A DNA stretch of 64,000 nt, taken from Sulfitobacter sabulilitoris (GTDB lineage Bacteria > Pseudomonadota > Alphaproteobacteria > Rhodobacterales > Rhodobacteraceae). Below the pieces are notes generated by a model. It saw only the letters and a program-made list of their open reading frames with translations, made no database searches and was not told the origin of the DNA. Shown piece by piece: positions 26,242 to 35,538 of the stretch (positions within the stretch are counted from its first letter, which is position 1; each line of letters begins with the position of its first letter). The translations under genes and the position numbers were made by a program. The DNA lies in assembly GCF_005887615.1 (NCBI RefSeq), contig NZ_VANS01000001.1:917415-981414 (forward strand). The letters run 5' to 3'.

Positions 26242-27253
26242 GCCCCTGCCCGATATCGCCGCCCCCGCTCAGGAGCCCGCCAAGCTTGGCCTCCAGTGCG
26301 GAAATGTCAATATCGTCGGGCGCGCGGCGATGGTTGAGGGCCCGCAGCGCGCGGGTTTGCGCCGCATAGCTCATCTCGCCAGCCGCCTCCGCCACGCTGC
26401 GCCGCGCCTCCAGCGTGCCGTTGCAATGCAGGACCACGTCGCAGCCCGCCGCCAGCGCATCGCGGGTCAGCTCCGACACCGACCCGCTCAATGCCTTCAT
26501 CGAGATGTCATCGGTCATGATCAGATTGTCAAAGCCGATATCCTCGCGGATCACCCGCATCATCGCGGGCGACAGGGTCGCGGGCCGGTCATCGATGGCG
26601 TCATAGACCAGATGCGCGGTCATTCCCATCGGCAGGTCGTTCAGCGCCTTGAAAGGGGCGAAATCACGGGTGTCCAGCTCTGTGCGGGGGGCGGACACAT
26701 GCGGCAGGTCGAAATGGCTGTCCATCGTGGCGCGGCCATGCCCGGGAATATGCTTGAGCACCGGCAGCACGCCGCCCGCCAGCATCCCGTCGGCAACCGC
26801 GCGCCCCAGCGCCGCCACCGCCGCGGGATCGGTGCCGTAGCAGCGGTTCGTCAGAAAGGGGTGCGTGTCGGCACCGGCCACATCGACCATCGGCGCGCAA
26901 TTGCTGTCGATGCCAAGGTCGTGCAATTCATGCGCGATCAGACGGTAGCGGATATACATCGCCTCGACCGCGTGATCGCCGCTGCGCGCGACCTGTTCCA
27001 TCGGCGGCAGCCATTCGCGCCAGATCGGCCCGCGCAGGCGCTGCACGCGCCCGCCTTCCTGATCGATTGTGATCGGCGCGTCGCGGCCAACGCAGTCGCG
27101 GAATTCGGCACAAAGGCCGCGCACCTGATCGGGGGTGTCGATGTTGCGCGCAAACAGGATGAACCCAAAGGGATTGGCATCGCGGAAAAACGCCTTTTCC
27201 TCCGGCGAAAGCCGCAATCCGTCGGCATCCAGGATGGTTGCGCCGAACCTCAC
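26234..27253 (-). CDS. nagZ: Beta-N-acetylhexosaminidase (GH3)
   Basis: A 339-residue NagZ, which removes GlcNAc from anhydro-muropeptides in the cytoplasm. GH3 features: ITIDQEGGRVQRLRGP, VDVAGADTHPFLTNRCYG, the KHIPGHGRATMDSHFDLP loop with the catalytic His, and IMTDDISMKALSG with the nucleophile Asp. The start is GTG at 27253, overlapping the SPOR gene's stop as GTGA. Longer frames upstream lie inside the SPOR gene. It works in the same pathway as anmK at 11819-12955. Confidence 0.94.
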   Translation of the reverse strand: MRFGATILDADGLRLSPEEKAFFRDANPFGFILFARNIDTPDQVRGLCAEFRDCVGRDAPITIDQEGGRVQRLRGPIWREWLPPMEQVARSGDHAVEAMYIRYRLIAHELHDLGIDSNCAPMVDVAGADTHPFLTNRCYGTDPAAVAALGRAVADGMLAGGVLPVLKHIPGHGRATMDSHFDLPHVSAPRTELDTRDFAPFKALNDLPMGMTAHLVYDAIDDRPATLSPAMMRVIREDIGFDNLIMTDDISMKALSGSVSELTRDALAAGCDVVLHCNGTLEARRSVAEAAGEMSYAAQTRALRALNHRRAPDDIDISALEAKLGGLLSGGGDIGQGHG

Positions 27254-28260
27254 CGCGTGACCAGCGGGATGCAGTCGGCGTTTTCCGCGACCAGCGCCGA
27301 ACAGAACCGCCGCGCATCGCTCAGGTCGTCGAACCCCATCGCGCGCAGGCGAAAGAAAACCCGCCCGCCCGAATTGGCCCGCTGCACGATGCGCGCCTTG
27401 CCTTCGAAATAGGGGCCGAACCGGGCATTGATCTTGTCCCATTGCTCGCGCGCCACCTCGGGGCTGTCATAGGCCCCCAACTGCACCAGACGGGTGCCCG
27501 CCGCGACGCTGGCGGGGTCGACCTCTGTCACGGGCGCCGCGGCGGAGGACAGGGGCAATGACGCCTTGACCACGACGGCGGGCGCATCGGCGGGCCGCAG
27601 GCGCGGGCGCTTGGACTGGCGCACACCCGGCGCATCCAGCGCGGCGATGACGCTGCCCTCTTCGGGCGCGGGGTCCAGTGGCTGCGCGGTGGGCCCGGAT
27701 GGGCCGGCGGACGTGTCATCGCCCGTGTCGATCGGGGCCACACCTGCCGTCAATTCCGCCACCAGCGCCTCGATCGATGCCGCCTGCGGGGTGGCCGTTG
27801 CGGTTTCAGAGCCTGCCGGGTCTGGCGCCTCAACCGCCTGCGCGGCAGGGACAAGCGCGTCGGGCTGTTGCACGGGCGCCACCGAAACCGGCTGATCCTC
27901 CTCTGTCAGGTCAAGCGCACGGGGCGCCAGCACGAGACGATCGGCAGGTTTCTCGGCCATCCCGTCGGCGGCCACCGCGTTCACGGCCAGCCCCTGATGG
28001 CGCGCCAGTTGCCCGCCGGGATCATCGGGGCGGACCCGCATGTCGCCTGCCGCCGCACGCACCACGGGGATGCCGCTGACGTCGCGCACCAGCAGCTTGT
28101 ATCCCCATATGCCGATCCCGGCGATCAATCCGATCGAGATCACGGCCCCGGCCACGTTGGTGAGCGTTGTCAGCCCGTTACGTGGCGCAGTTGAAGCGCC
28201 CTGTGGGTCTTGTTGAGTCTGGTACGACTCCCAATTCCGGGAGAATTGCACATCTGCCAT
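27250..28260 (-). CDS. SPOR-domain membrane protein
   Basis: A 336-residue protein with a short cytoplasmic N-terminus, one membrane helix at about 35-57 (NVAGAVISIGLIAGIGIWGYKLL), a long Pro/Ala-rich periplasmic linker (about 60-250), and a SPOR domain at about 257-335 (RLVQLGAYDSPEVAREQWDKI, GRVFFRLRAMGFDDLSDARRFCSALVAENADCI). SPOR domains bind denuded glycan strands at septal peptidoglycan, so it probably acts in cell division or glycan processing, next to the muropeptide enzyme nagZ. It lies 78 bases after argS. Confidence 0.9.
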   Translation of the reverse strand: MADVQFSRNWESYQTQQDPQGASTAPRNGLTTLTNVAGAVISIGLIAGIGIWGYKLLVRDVSGIPVVRAAAGDMRVRPDDPGGQLARHQGLAVNAVAADGMAEKPADRLVLAPRALDLTEEDQPVSVAPVQQPDALVPAAQAVEAPDPAGSETATATPQAASIEALVAELTAGVAPIDTGDDTSAGPSGPTAQPLDPAPEEGSVIAALDAPGVRQSKRPRLRPADAPAVVVKASLPLSSAAAPVTEVDPASVAAGTRLVQLGAYDSPEVAREQWDKINARFGPYFEGKARIVQRANSGGRVFFRLRAMGFDDLSDARRFCSALVAENADCIPLVTR

Positions 28261-28338
28261 CTCTGCCTCGCTGCCCGTTGGTGGTACATTGCCACCGGGG
28301 TCTGTCCGTCACTTTGCCTGTGCAGCGCGGTGCGATTT

Positions 28339-30084
28339 CTATCGCATTTCCTGCGCCGGTGTGACCCCGAGAATACCAAGACCCGCCGCGATTACAACGG
28401 CAACGGCCCGCGCAAGGGCGATTTTCGCCTGACTGGCCGCGACATCGTCTTCCTGCAGGAACCGCAAGCCCGGCACGTCGTTGCCCTTGTTCCAAAGCCC
28501 GTGGAAATCGCCGGCCAGTTCATACAGGTAAAACGCCACGCGATGTGGCTCGTTGCTGCGGGCCGCCGTCTCGACCAGGCGCGGCCATTCGGCCAGCTTG
28601 CGGGCCATCGCGATCTCGGCCTCGTGGTCCAGCAGCGCCAGATCCGCCCCGGTCAGCGTCGCATCGTCCACCGCGATGCCCGCCTCGGCGGCCTTGCGCA
28701 TCACAGAGGCGACGCGCGCATGGGCGTATTGCACGTAGAACACCGGGTTTTCGCGGCTCTGCTCGAGCACCTTGTCGAAATCGAAATCCAGCATCGCGTC
28801 GTTCTTGCGCGTGAGCATCACGAAGCGGGTCACATCGGGACCCACCTGGTCCACGACATCGCGCAGGGTGACAAAGGTGCCCGCGCGTTTGGACATCTTG
28901 AACGGCTCGCCGTTCTTGAACAGCTTCACAAGCTGGGTGAGCTTGATGTCCAGCGGCACGCGGCCATCCGACAACGCGCTGACCGCCGCCTTCATGCGTT
29001 TGACGTATCCGCCGTGATCCGCGCCGAACACGTCGATCAGCATGTCGAATCCGCGCTGCACCTTGTCATAGTGATAGGCGATGTCGGGGGCGAAATAGGT
29101 CCATGAGCCATCCGATTTCATCACCGGGCGGTCCACGTCGTCGCCATGCGCGGTGGATTTGAACAGCGTCTGCTGGCGCGGCTCCCAGTCCTCGGGGGTC
29201 TTGCCCTTGGGCGGCTCCAGCACGCCTTCGTAGATCAGCCCCTTGGATTTCAGATCCTCCAGCGCCGCCTCGATCTTGCCGGTGCCGTAAAGCGATTTCT
29301 CGGAATAGAACACATCCATCTCGACGCCCAGCGCCTTGAGGTCGGCGCGGATCAGATCCATCATCGCCTCGGTGGCGAAATCGCGCACTTCCGCCAGCCA
29401 GACGCCCTCGTCCTCATCGACATAGCGCTCGCCCACGGCGCGCATCAGCGCCTCTCCGACCTCGATCAGGTAATCGCCGGGATAGGTGCCGTCGGGAAAG
29501 GCCACGACCTGTCCGTGCGCCTCGAGATAGCGCAGGTACACAGACCGGGCCAGCACATCGACCTGCGCGCCACCATCGTTGATGTAGTATTCGCGTGTCA
29601 CCTCGTAGCCCGCGAAATCCAGCAGGCTGGCCAGGGCGTCGCCAAAGACCGCGCCGCGCGTGTGGCCCACATGCAGCGGCCCGGTCGGGTTGGCGGACAC
29701 GTATTCGACGTTCACACGCCGCCCCTGCCCCAGCGTGCCGCGCCCGAAATCGGTGCCTTCGGACAGGACGGCCCCGACGACGCCCTGCCACAGGGCATCC
29801 GACAGGCGCAGGTTCAAGAAACCCGGTCCGGCCACGTCCACGGCGGTGATCCGGTCATCCTGCGCCAGCGCCCCCGCCAGCGCCTCGGCGATGTCGCGCG
29901 GCTTGCGGCCCGCGGGCTTGGCCAGCACCATCGCGGCATTGGTCGCCATGTCGCCATGCGCGGGATCGCGCGGCGGCTCCACCGTGACATTGTCAAAGTT
30001 CAGCCCGCCGGGCAGGTCGCCCGCCTGCGTCATCGCAGTCAGAGTGTCGATCACTAGCGCACGGATATCGGCAAAAAGGTTCAT
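28339..30084 (-). CDS. argS: Arginyl-tRNA synthetase
   Basis: A 581-residue class I synthetase. It has the N-terminal Add-1 domain recognising the tRNA D-loop, the HIGH-like [16 protein letters not shown], the conserved [24 protein letters not shown], the KMSK-equivalent [13 protein letters not shown], and the C-terminal anticodon-binding DALR domain, whose end ([12 protein letters not shown]) matches ArgRS. The ATG at 30084 was chosen because it begins the family's MNLFADIR-type N-terminus; upstream frame is not conserved. It sits 49 bases after dgt. Confidence 0.96.
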   Translation of the reverse strand: MNLFADIRALVIDTLTAMTQAGDLPGGLNFDNVTVEPPRDPAHGDMATNAAMVLAKPAGRKPRDIAEALAGALAQDDRITAVDVAGPGFLNLRLSDALWQGVVGAVLSEGTDFGRGTLGQGRRVNVEYVSANPTGPLHVGHTRGAVFGDALASLLDFAGYEVTREYYINDGGAQVDVLARSVYLRYLEAHGQVVAFPDGTYPGDYLIEVGEALMRAVGERYVDEDEGVWLAEVRDFATEAMMDLIRADLKALGVEMDVFYSEKSLYGTGKIEAALEDLKSKGLIYEGVLEPPKGKTPEDWEPRQQTLFKSTAHGDDVDRPVMKSDGSWTYFAPDIAYHYDKVQRGFDMLIDVFGADHGGYVKRMKAAVSALSDGRVPLDIKLTQLVKLFKNGEPFKMSKRAGTFVTLRDVVDQVGPDVTRFVMLTRKNDAMLDFDFDKVLEQSRENPVFYVQYAHARVASVMRKAAEAGIAVDDATLTGADLALLDHEAEIAMARKLAEWPRLVETAARSNEPHRVAFYLYELAGDFHGLWNKGNDVPGLRFLQEDDVAASQAKIALARAVAVVIAAGLGILGVTPAQEMR

Positions 30085-30133
30085 GTCTGGTCCTGTCTGG
30101 GTCTGGCGCGGTTTAGCATCTTGCCCGCCTACG

Positions 30134-31294
30134 TCAATTGCCCGCGACCGACAGCTTGCCGTCGCACAGCCGTGCATGTTCCTGCAAGGCAAACCTGTCG
30201 GTCATGCCCGCGATGTAATCCAGCACCATCCGCGCAAGCTCGGTCTCGCCCGCGATCTCCTCGACCTCCTTGCGCCACTGCTTGGGCAGTTGGTCGGGAT
30301 GGGCCATGAAATAGGGAAACAGCTCCTCGATCGCCTGTGTCACCTCGGCGCGCATCCGCACCACGCTGGGCGCGCGGTACATGCGATCGAAGAGAAACTG
30401 CCGGATTACCGTCAGATCCTGGAACACCCGGTCGGAAAACCGGATCACGGTGCGCCCTGCCATGCGGATGTCGTTCACCGATTTCGGGTCCAGTTCGGCG
30501 AGCCGCTGCTGGGCAAAGACGATGACGTCCTCGACCAGCACCCCGAAAAAGCGGCGCAAGGCCTCGTGCCGGCGGCGGTAGTAGTTCAGGCCGGGGTATT
30601 TCCGGTCCACCGCGCCGAAGCAATCCTTGAGGATCGGCAGCTCCGCCAGTTCATCGGTCGAGAAAAGCTCGGCCCGCAGACCGTCATGCAGGTCGTGATG
30701 GTTATAGGCCACGTCATCGGCGATCGCCGCCACCTGCGCTTCGCCGCTGGCGTAGGTGTGCAATTCCAGATCGTGGCGCGCGTTGTAGTCCGCCAGCGCC
30801 CAGGGCAATTCGCCCGTGACCGGACCATTGTGCTTGGCCAGCCCCTCCAGCGTGTCCCAGGTTAGGTTCAGACCGTCGAATTCGGCGTAGTGCCGCTCCA
30901 GGTGGGTGACGATGCGAATGGCCTGCGCGTTGTGATCGAACCCGCCATAGGGCGCCATCAGCACATGCAGCGCGTCTTCTCCGGTGTGGCCAAAGGGCGG
31001 ATGGCCCAGATCATGCGCCAGCGCCACCGCCTCGGTCAGTTCGGCATTCAGGCCCAGCGCGCCGGCGATGGTGCGCGCCACCTGCGCCACCTCGATCGAA
31101 TGGGTCAGCCGTGTGCGGTAATAATCGCCTTCGTGTTCGATGAACACCTGCGTCTTGTGCTTCAGCCGCCGAAAGGCCGATGCATGGATGATCCGGTCGC
31201 GGTCGCGCTGATAGCATGACCGAAACGTACTTTCCTCCTCCGGCACGAGCCGTCCCCGGGCGCGCGCAGGATCGGAGGCATAGGGTGCCGTCAT
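30134..31294 (-). CDS. dgt: Deoxyguanosinetriphosphate triphosphohydrolase-like protein
   Basis: A 386-residue HD-domain dNTP triphosphohydrolase. It shows the N-terminal [26 protein letters not shown] signature, His-Asp metal ligands in [15 protein letters not shown] and [19 protein letters not shown], and a later Asp in [12 protein letters not shown]. Such enzymes split dNTPs into nucleosides and triphosphate and control dNTP pools. The start at 31294 begins the conserved region; an ATG at 31351 would overlap the divergent IscA-like promoter region. It heads the dgt-argS-SPOR-nagZ-scpAB run. Confidence 0.93.
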   Translation of the reverse strand: MTAPYASDPARARGRLVPEEESTFRSCYQRDRDRIIHASAFRRLKHKTQVFIEHEGDYYRTRLTHSIEVAQVARTIAGALGLNAELTEAVALAHDLGHPPFGHTGEDALHVLMAPYGGFDHNAQAIRIVTHLERHYAEFDGLNLTWDTLEGLAKHNGPVTGELPWALADYNARHDLELHTYASGEAQVAAIADDVAYNHHDLHDGLRAELFSTDELAELPILKDCFGAVDRKYPGLNYYRRRHEALRRFFGVLVEDVIVFAQQRLAELDPKSVNDIRMAGRTVIRFSDRVFQDLTVIRQFLFDRMYRAPSVVRMRAEVTQAIEELFPYFMAHPDQLPKQWRKEVEEIAGETELARMVLDYIAGMTDRFALQEHARLCDGKLSVAGN

Positions 31295-31377
31295 ATCTGG
31301 CTGGTCCTTGTGGCCTGTCCTGGGACTTTCTATATTGAAGCGGAGAGCCAATTGAAACCGTCACCCGGAGCACAGCG

Positions 31378-31701
31378 ATGCAATTGCCGCCCAAAGTCAC
31401 CTTACGTGCCTTCAACCGTCTTGCCGAAATCGGCGCCGCGGGCGAGGGAAAAGCCCTGCGCGTCGCGGTGGAAGGCGGCGGATGTTCGGGGTTTCAGTAT
31501 GAAATCGCGCTCGACGATCCCCGCGACGACGATCTGGTGCTGGAAGGCGAAGGCCAGAAGGTCGTCGTCGATGCCGTGTCGCTGCCTTTCCTGCAGAACG
31601 CCACGATCGACTTCACCGAGGAACTGATCGGCGCGCGTTTCGTGATCGAGAACCCCAACGCCACAAGCGCCTGTGGCTGCGGCACATCCTTTTCGATGTA
31701 A
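31378..31701 (+). CDS. HesB/IscA-family iron-sulfur cluster assembly protein
   Basis: A 107-residue A-type carrier. The three cluster-ligating cysteines are present: Cys36 in GGCSGFQY, and Cys99 and Cys101 in SACGCGTSFSM. The carrier delivers Fe-S clusters to apo-proteins. It is closest in style to ErpA, but I do not assign a symbol firmly because IscA, SufA and ErpA are hard to separate by eye. It is divergent from dgt, as in many alphaproteobacteria, and precedes xth by 66 bases. Confidence 0.93.
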   Translation: MQLPPKVTLRAFNRLAEIGAAGEGKALRVAVEGGGCSGFQYEIALDDPRDDDLVLEGEGQKVVVDAVSLPFLQNATIDFTEELIGARFVIENPNATSACGCGTSFSM

Positions 31702-31767
31702 CCCGCACCTTGCCCCCGCCTCTCAGGTGCGCGATAGCTGGCGCGCATCAAAGCGGAGGGCCCGGAC

Positions 31768-32550
31768 ATGAAAATCGCCACCTTCAACATCAACGGCATC
31801 AAGGCCCGCGCCGCCGCCCTGCCCAACTGGCTGGACGAGGCGCAGCCCGATGTCGTGCTCTTGCAGGAGATCAAGTCGGTCGATGACGCCTTTCCGCGCG
31901 ATCTGTTCGAGGACCGCGGCTATAACGTGGAAACCCACGGGCAGAAATCCTTCAACGGCGTGGCGATCCTGTCGAAACTCCCGCTCGAGGACGTGACCCG
32001 CGGCCTGCCCGGCGACGACGATGACGACCAGGCCCGCTATATCGAGGCGACGGTGGTGGGCGATCACGCGGCGCTGCGCCTGTGCGGGCTGTACCTGCCC
32101 AACGGCAACCCGGCGCCGGGGCCGAAATACGATTACAAACTGGCCTGGATGGAGCGCCTGCGCGCGCGCGCCGCGGCGTTGCTGGCCGAAGAGACACCCT
32201 TTGTGATGGCGGGCGATTACAACATCATTCCGCAGGCCGAAGACGCCGCGACCCCCGATGCCTGGCGCGACGATGCGCTGTTCATGCTGCCCAGCCGCGA
32301 GGCGTTCCGCAAGATCGTGAACCTTGGCCTGACCGACGCCTTTCGCGCGCGTCAGCAAGGGCCGGGCCACTACAGTTTCTGGGACTACCAGGCAGGCGCC
32401 TGGAACCGCAACAACGGTATCCGCATCGACCACCTGCTGCTGAGCCCGGCAGCCGCCGACATGCTGACCGATTGCCAGATCGACCGCGAGATACGCGGCC
32501 GCGACAAGCCGTCCGACCACGTCCCAGTCTGGGTGGACCTGGCGGTCTGA
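31768..32550 (+). CDS. xth: Exodeoxyribonuclease III
   Basis: A 260-residue AP endonuclease/exonuclease III of the EEP fold, used in base-excision repair. Active-site segments are intact: ATFNINGIKAR, LLQEIKSVD with the metal Glu, CGLYLPNGNP, GDYNIIPQAED with the catalytic Asp and Asn, RIDHLLLS and KPSDHVPVWVDL with the catalytic Asp-His pair. The start is ATG 31768 with GCGGAGG upstream. It ends 3 bases before the convergent unknown gene. Confidence 0.95.
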   Translation: MKIATFNINGIKARAAALPNWLDEAQPDVVLLQEIKSVDDAFPRDLFEDRGYNVETHGQKSFNGVAILSKLPLEDVTRGLPGDDDDDQARYIEATVVGDHAALRLCGLYLPNGNPAPGPKYDYKLAWMERLRARAAALLAEETPFVMAGDYNIIPQAEDAATPDAWRDDALFMLPSREAFRKIVNLGLTDAFRARQQGPGHYSFWDYQAGAWNRNNGIRIDHLLLSPAAADMLTDCQIDREIRGRDKPSDHVPVWVDLAV

Positions 32551-32553
32551 CCC

Positions 32554-33141
32554 CTAAAGGACGGTATAGACCGCCTCGTTGCGCACCTGCCATCCACCCG
32601 ACGTGCCCATCATCGGGTTCGCCTTGATGTTCTTCGACACGCCAAGGCTGCTCTTGGACACAAAGTAATGATCCACCTCGCTTGAGGTCGCGACGCAAAA
32701 CAGCAGGGTCGATCCGTCCACGCCGGGATAGCTCGTCAGCTTGCCGGTCGTATCGTAGTCCGCCACAAGCTCGTTCCCGCTCGCGCTCATCAAGGCCGCG
32801 TAGGCCTCTCGTTGCGAGGTGTCTGTATTGGTGTCCACGTGACCGGCCGTCAGGGCGCCATCCTTCTTGAACAGCGTCATGACGCAGCCGGTGAATTCGC
32901 CGCTGATGGCTTCCTGCCCGCCAAGCGTCACCTGATTGATCATGCCGGACCGATACGGCAGGATCCGCACCTTTTTCATCGTGCCCAAGTCCTGCCGCGT
33001 CGCGGCGTCGAAAAATTCGATCACCATCGACCCGCCGACCGGCAGCACGCGGTAGCACCCGTCAAACGCGGGCCGGCCGGAATTCACCAGTTCCGCTAGC
33101 CCCATCATCTTGGCGCCCTTGCTAAGATATTTTTTCAACAT
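32554..33141 (-). CDS. Unknown protein with CNF1/BLF1/CheD-like Cys-His arrangement (195 aa)
   Basis: I do not recognise a named family. The 195-residue product has no signal peptide or membrane segment. Its middle reads GEFTGCVMTLFKKDG and then AGHVDTNTDT, placing Cys86 and His101 exactly 15 residues apart, with Cys after a Gly at the start of a hydrophobic strand. In the glutamine deamidase toxins CNF1 (Cys866, His881) and BLF1 (Cys94, His106), and in CheD, a similar SGC-strand-His layout forms the active site. This is a pattern resemblance only. Later residues (TSQREAYAALM) and the C-terminal half match nothing I know. ATG 33141 has GAGGGA 14 bases upstream; ATGs at 33108 and 33105, behind AAGGG, are alternatives. 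Confidence 0.65.
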   Translation of the reverse strand: MLKKYLSKGAKMMGLAELVNSGRPAFDGCYRVLPVGGSMVIEFFDAATRQDLGTMKKVRILPYRSGMINQVTLGGQEAISGEFTGCVMTLFKKDGALTAGHVDTNTDTSQREAYAALMSASGNELVADYDTTGKLTSYPGVDGSTLLFCVATSSEVDHYFVSKSSLGVSKNIKANPMMGTSGGWQVRNEAVYTVL

Positions 33142-33541
33142 TTCAGACCCAATCCCTCTTGTTCAAATAATCCGGAGCCGCCCGGCAGCGCCGTTACTAT
33201 GCGTGGCGCGGGCCAATGGGGCAAGGATCGCGTGACCTGGCAGGCAAGCGGGCCTTGCACCGACGGCCCGAACGGGCGGCCATGCGCGCCGCGCCGTCCC
33301 GAACAGGGGGCAAAAGAGGCGCCGCACTGCGTTCCCCGGCGGCGAGGCACCCCATGCGCGGTTCGCGCCGGGGGCTGCCTCCTGCCCCTCCTATCTTTTG
33401 TGGCTTGTTTACAACAGATTAGCGATACTTATTTGGCCACCGGAGCGTGAAACAATCGCCTCATTTCCGCCTAGATTGCTCACTATCTGAACGTTAACGG
33501 ACAAGAGCAACACGTCCGGCAGGCAGAAAAGGAAGCCCCCC
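33142..33541. other. Structured 400-base intergenic region
   Basis: It separates the divergent unknown gene and histidine kinase gene. I see no convincing coding frame. It holds several inverted repeats, the strongest at 33344-33381: GAGGCA-CCCC pairing with GGGG-C-TGCCTC around an inner stem GCGCG-GTT-CGCGC. An AT-rich segment follows at about 33400-33480, which probably carries the kinase promoter (for example TTGTTT, 18 bases, TTATTT). A structured RNA is possible but unproven. Confidence 0.4.
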
Positions 33542-34744
33542 ATGCGAACATACCCGGTCCCCTTCAACGAAGACGCGCGCGTGATGGCGGTTCAACAGGT
33601 CCCCGGGTTGACGCGCGACAACGACGTTCTGTTCGATACCATCTGCACCGCTGCCGCGACGCTGCTCGACTGCCCGATCGCACATATCAGCGTGGTCGAG
33701 GAAAACACCCAATGGTACAAATCGGTCGTCGGGATCGACTTGGGCGAAATGCCCAAGAACAACTCGTTCTGCACGCATACGATCATGGCGGGCACGCCCA
33801 TGGTCGTCCCCGACCTGAGCAAGGATCCGAAATTCATGGAACACCCGATGGTTGCCGAAGGCGGACCGCAGGCGCGTTTCTATGCCGGCGTGCCGCTGAT
33901 CCTGTCCTCCGGGTTCCGGTTCGGCAGCCTGTGCGTGCTGGATCTGGCCCCGCACGACATGCCATCTGCCAAGGACCTCGCCACGCTCGAGGAGCTGGGC
34001 CGCACCGTTGTCGCCGCCCTTGAAAAAGCGCCTGCCAAGCCCGCAAGCGCGGTGGATGCATCGTGTCAGGATACGTTCCTCACGCTGGTGGGCCATGAGT
34101 TGCGCACGCCGCTGACCATCGTGCACGGGGCGCTCAGGCTGCTGGATGCGCGGCTTCAGGATCCGCTCGACAAGAAGCTGGCCAGCAGTTCCGCCAAGGC
34201 AAGCGAACACCTGTCCAAGCTGATCGCCTCGATCCTGAAATTCAGCGATACGCGCACCGGCGAGTTGAAGCTCAACGAAGACGCCACCGACCTTGGCGCG
34301 CTGATCGCCGATCTGCATCTCGATCACACCGCCGCCCTCACAGAGGCCGGAAAAACCCTGACCGCACCGGTTTGCACCGTGCCCCAGCAGCTTGTCCTCG
34401 ACCGCGAGCACATCAAGATCTGCATCACCTCGCTGCTGCTGAACGCGGTGCTTCACGGCGGGCAGACCATCGACATCGCCTTAACCTACGACAAGGACGG
34501 CAACGTCGAGATCGCGATCTCGGACGATGGCAACCTGGAAGACAGCGTTGAACTGGCAGAGCTTTACAAGCCCTTTACCGTCGGCGGCGACCTGTCGAAA
34601 CGCGGCACGAGCGGCGGGCTTGGTCTGGGTCTGCCGTTGACGCGCAGGCTGATCGAGCTTCATGGCGGCGAATTCGAGGTCATAACCGGCCGCGCGCGCA
34701 CGACCGCGCTGATGCGCTTGCCGAAATGGCGGCTCGTGAACTGA
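33542..34744 (+). CDS. GAF-domain sensor histidine kinase
   Basis: A 400-residue cytoplasmic kinase without membrane segments. Residues about 25-162 form a GAF sensor domain (DTICTAAATLLDCPIAHISVV, FYAGVPLILSSGFRFGSLCVLD). The HisKA domain follows with phospho-acceptor His185 in LVGHELRTPLT. The ATPase domain has an N box with Asn302 (LLLNAVLHG), a G1 box DDGN at 329-332 and a G2 box SGGLGLGLPLTRRL at 358-371. The GAF ligand is not evident. No response regulator gene is in the neighbourhood, so it is an orphan kinase. Good ribosome-binding site AAGGAAG before ATG 33542. Confidence 0.9.
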   Translation: MRTYPVPFNEDARVMAVQQVPGLTRDNDVLFDTICTAAATLLDCPIAHISVVEENTQWYKSVVGIDLGEMPKNNSFCTHTIMAGTPMVVPDLSKDPKFMEHPMVAEGGPQARFYAGVPLILSSGFRFGSLCVLDLAPHDMPSAKDLATLEELGRTVVAALEKAPAKPASAVDASCQDTFLTLVGHELRTPLTIVHGALRLLDARLQDPLDKKLASSSAKASEHLSKLIASILKFSDTRTGELKLNEDATDLGALIADLHLDHTAALTEAGKTLTAPVCTVPQQLVLDREHIKICITSLLLNAVLHGGQTIDIALTYDKDGNVEIAISDDGNLEDSVELAELYKPFTVGGDLSKRGTSGGLGLGLPLTRRLIELHGGEFEVITGRARTTALMRLPKWRLVN

Positions 34745-34751
34745 CAGGCGC

Positions 34752-35336
34752 TCACGCCTCCAATTCGGCATCCCAGTACAAGAAATCCATCCAGCTTTCG
34801 TGCAGGTGCCCCGGCGGGAACTTGCGGCCCATGTTGCGCAACTCCTCCGCCCCCGGCTGGCGCGGCGGCTTGCGCAGGTTCATCCCCGTGCGGTGCAGCG
34901 GCTTGGCCCCCTTGCGCAGGTTGCACGGGCTGCAGGCCGCAACCACGTTCTGCCAGCTTGTCACCCCGCCACTGGCGCGCGGCACCACATGGTCGAACGT
35001 CAGATCGCCCCGGCTGCCGCAATACTGACAGCGGAATTCGTCCCTCAGAAATAAATTAAAGCGCGTGAAGGCCACGCGCTTTTGAGGTTTTACATAGTCT
35101 TTGAGGACAACGACCGACGGGATCCTGATCTCGGTACTGGGCGACCTGACGACCTCGTCGTATTCCGCGACGATGTCCACCCGGTCGAGCCACTTGGCCT
35201 TGACCGCCTCCTGCCAGGGCCACAGCGACAGCGGATAATAGGACAAGGGCCGGTAATCCGCGTTGAGCACCAGCGCGGGCCTGTGCCGCAAGCTGCCGGG
35301 GTTGCGTGTGAAATCCGTTCTGAAATCGCCGTCCAT
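34752..35336 (-). CDS. HNH endonuclease
   Basis: About 194 residues. The first half (RPALVLNADYRPLSYYPLSLWPWQEAVKA, IPSVVVLKDYVKPQ) is a conserved N-terminal region found with this HNH type. The second half has the nuclease core: CQYCGSRGDLTFDHVVPRASGG, then NVVAACSPCNLRKG, giving two zinc-binding Cys pairs and the catalytic His. The role is unknown; the subfamily is chromosomal and widespread in alphaproteobacteria rather than restriction-linked. The start at 35336 begins the conserved segment; an ATG at 35390 would add 18 residues. It is convergent with the kinase gene. Confidence 0.87.
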   Translation of the reverse strand: MDGDFRTDFTRNPGSLRHRPALVLNADYRPLSYYPLSLWPWQEAVKAKWLDRVDIVAEYDEVVRSPSTEIRIPSVVVLKDYVKPQKRVAFTRFNLFLRDEFRCQYCGSRGDLTFDHVVPRASGGVTSWQNVVAACSPCNLRKGAKPLHRTGMNLRKPPRQPGAEELRNMGRKFPPGHLHESWMDFLYWDAELEA

Positions 35337-35538
35337 GTCTGCGGTCACCCTCTGCCCACCCGAGCCGAACATGCCCCCGAGGCCCACCATCTGGACCGGT
35401 CAGGGATGATTGGACTATATCTCGTGGTTTCGCTCTGGCAAGCCTTTGCGCACGACGACTTGTCGCAGGGTATATAAGCACATGATGCAGCGATCGAAAG
35501 ACAGCCAACCTGTCCGCAACGCGCGGTCGCGCCCGGTC

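Noticed and set aside
33199-33450. Small plus-strand open frame in the gap before the histidine kinase
   Set aside because: Composition is Arg/Pro/Gly-rich with no ribosome-binding site, and it crosses a strong hairpin.
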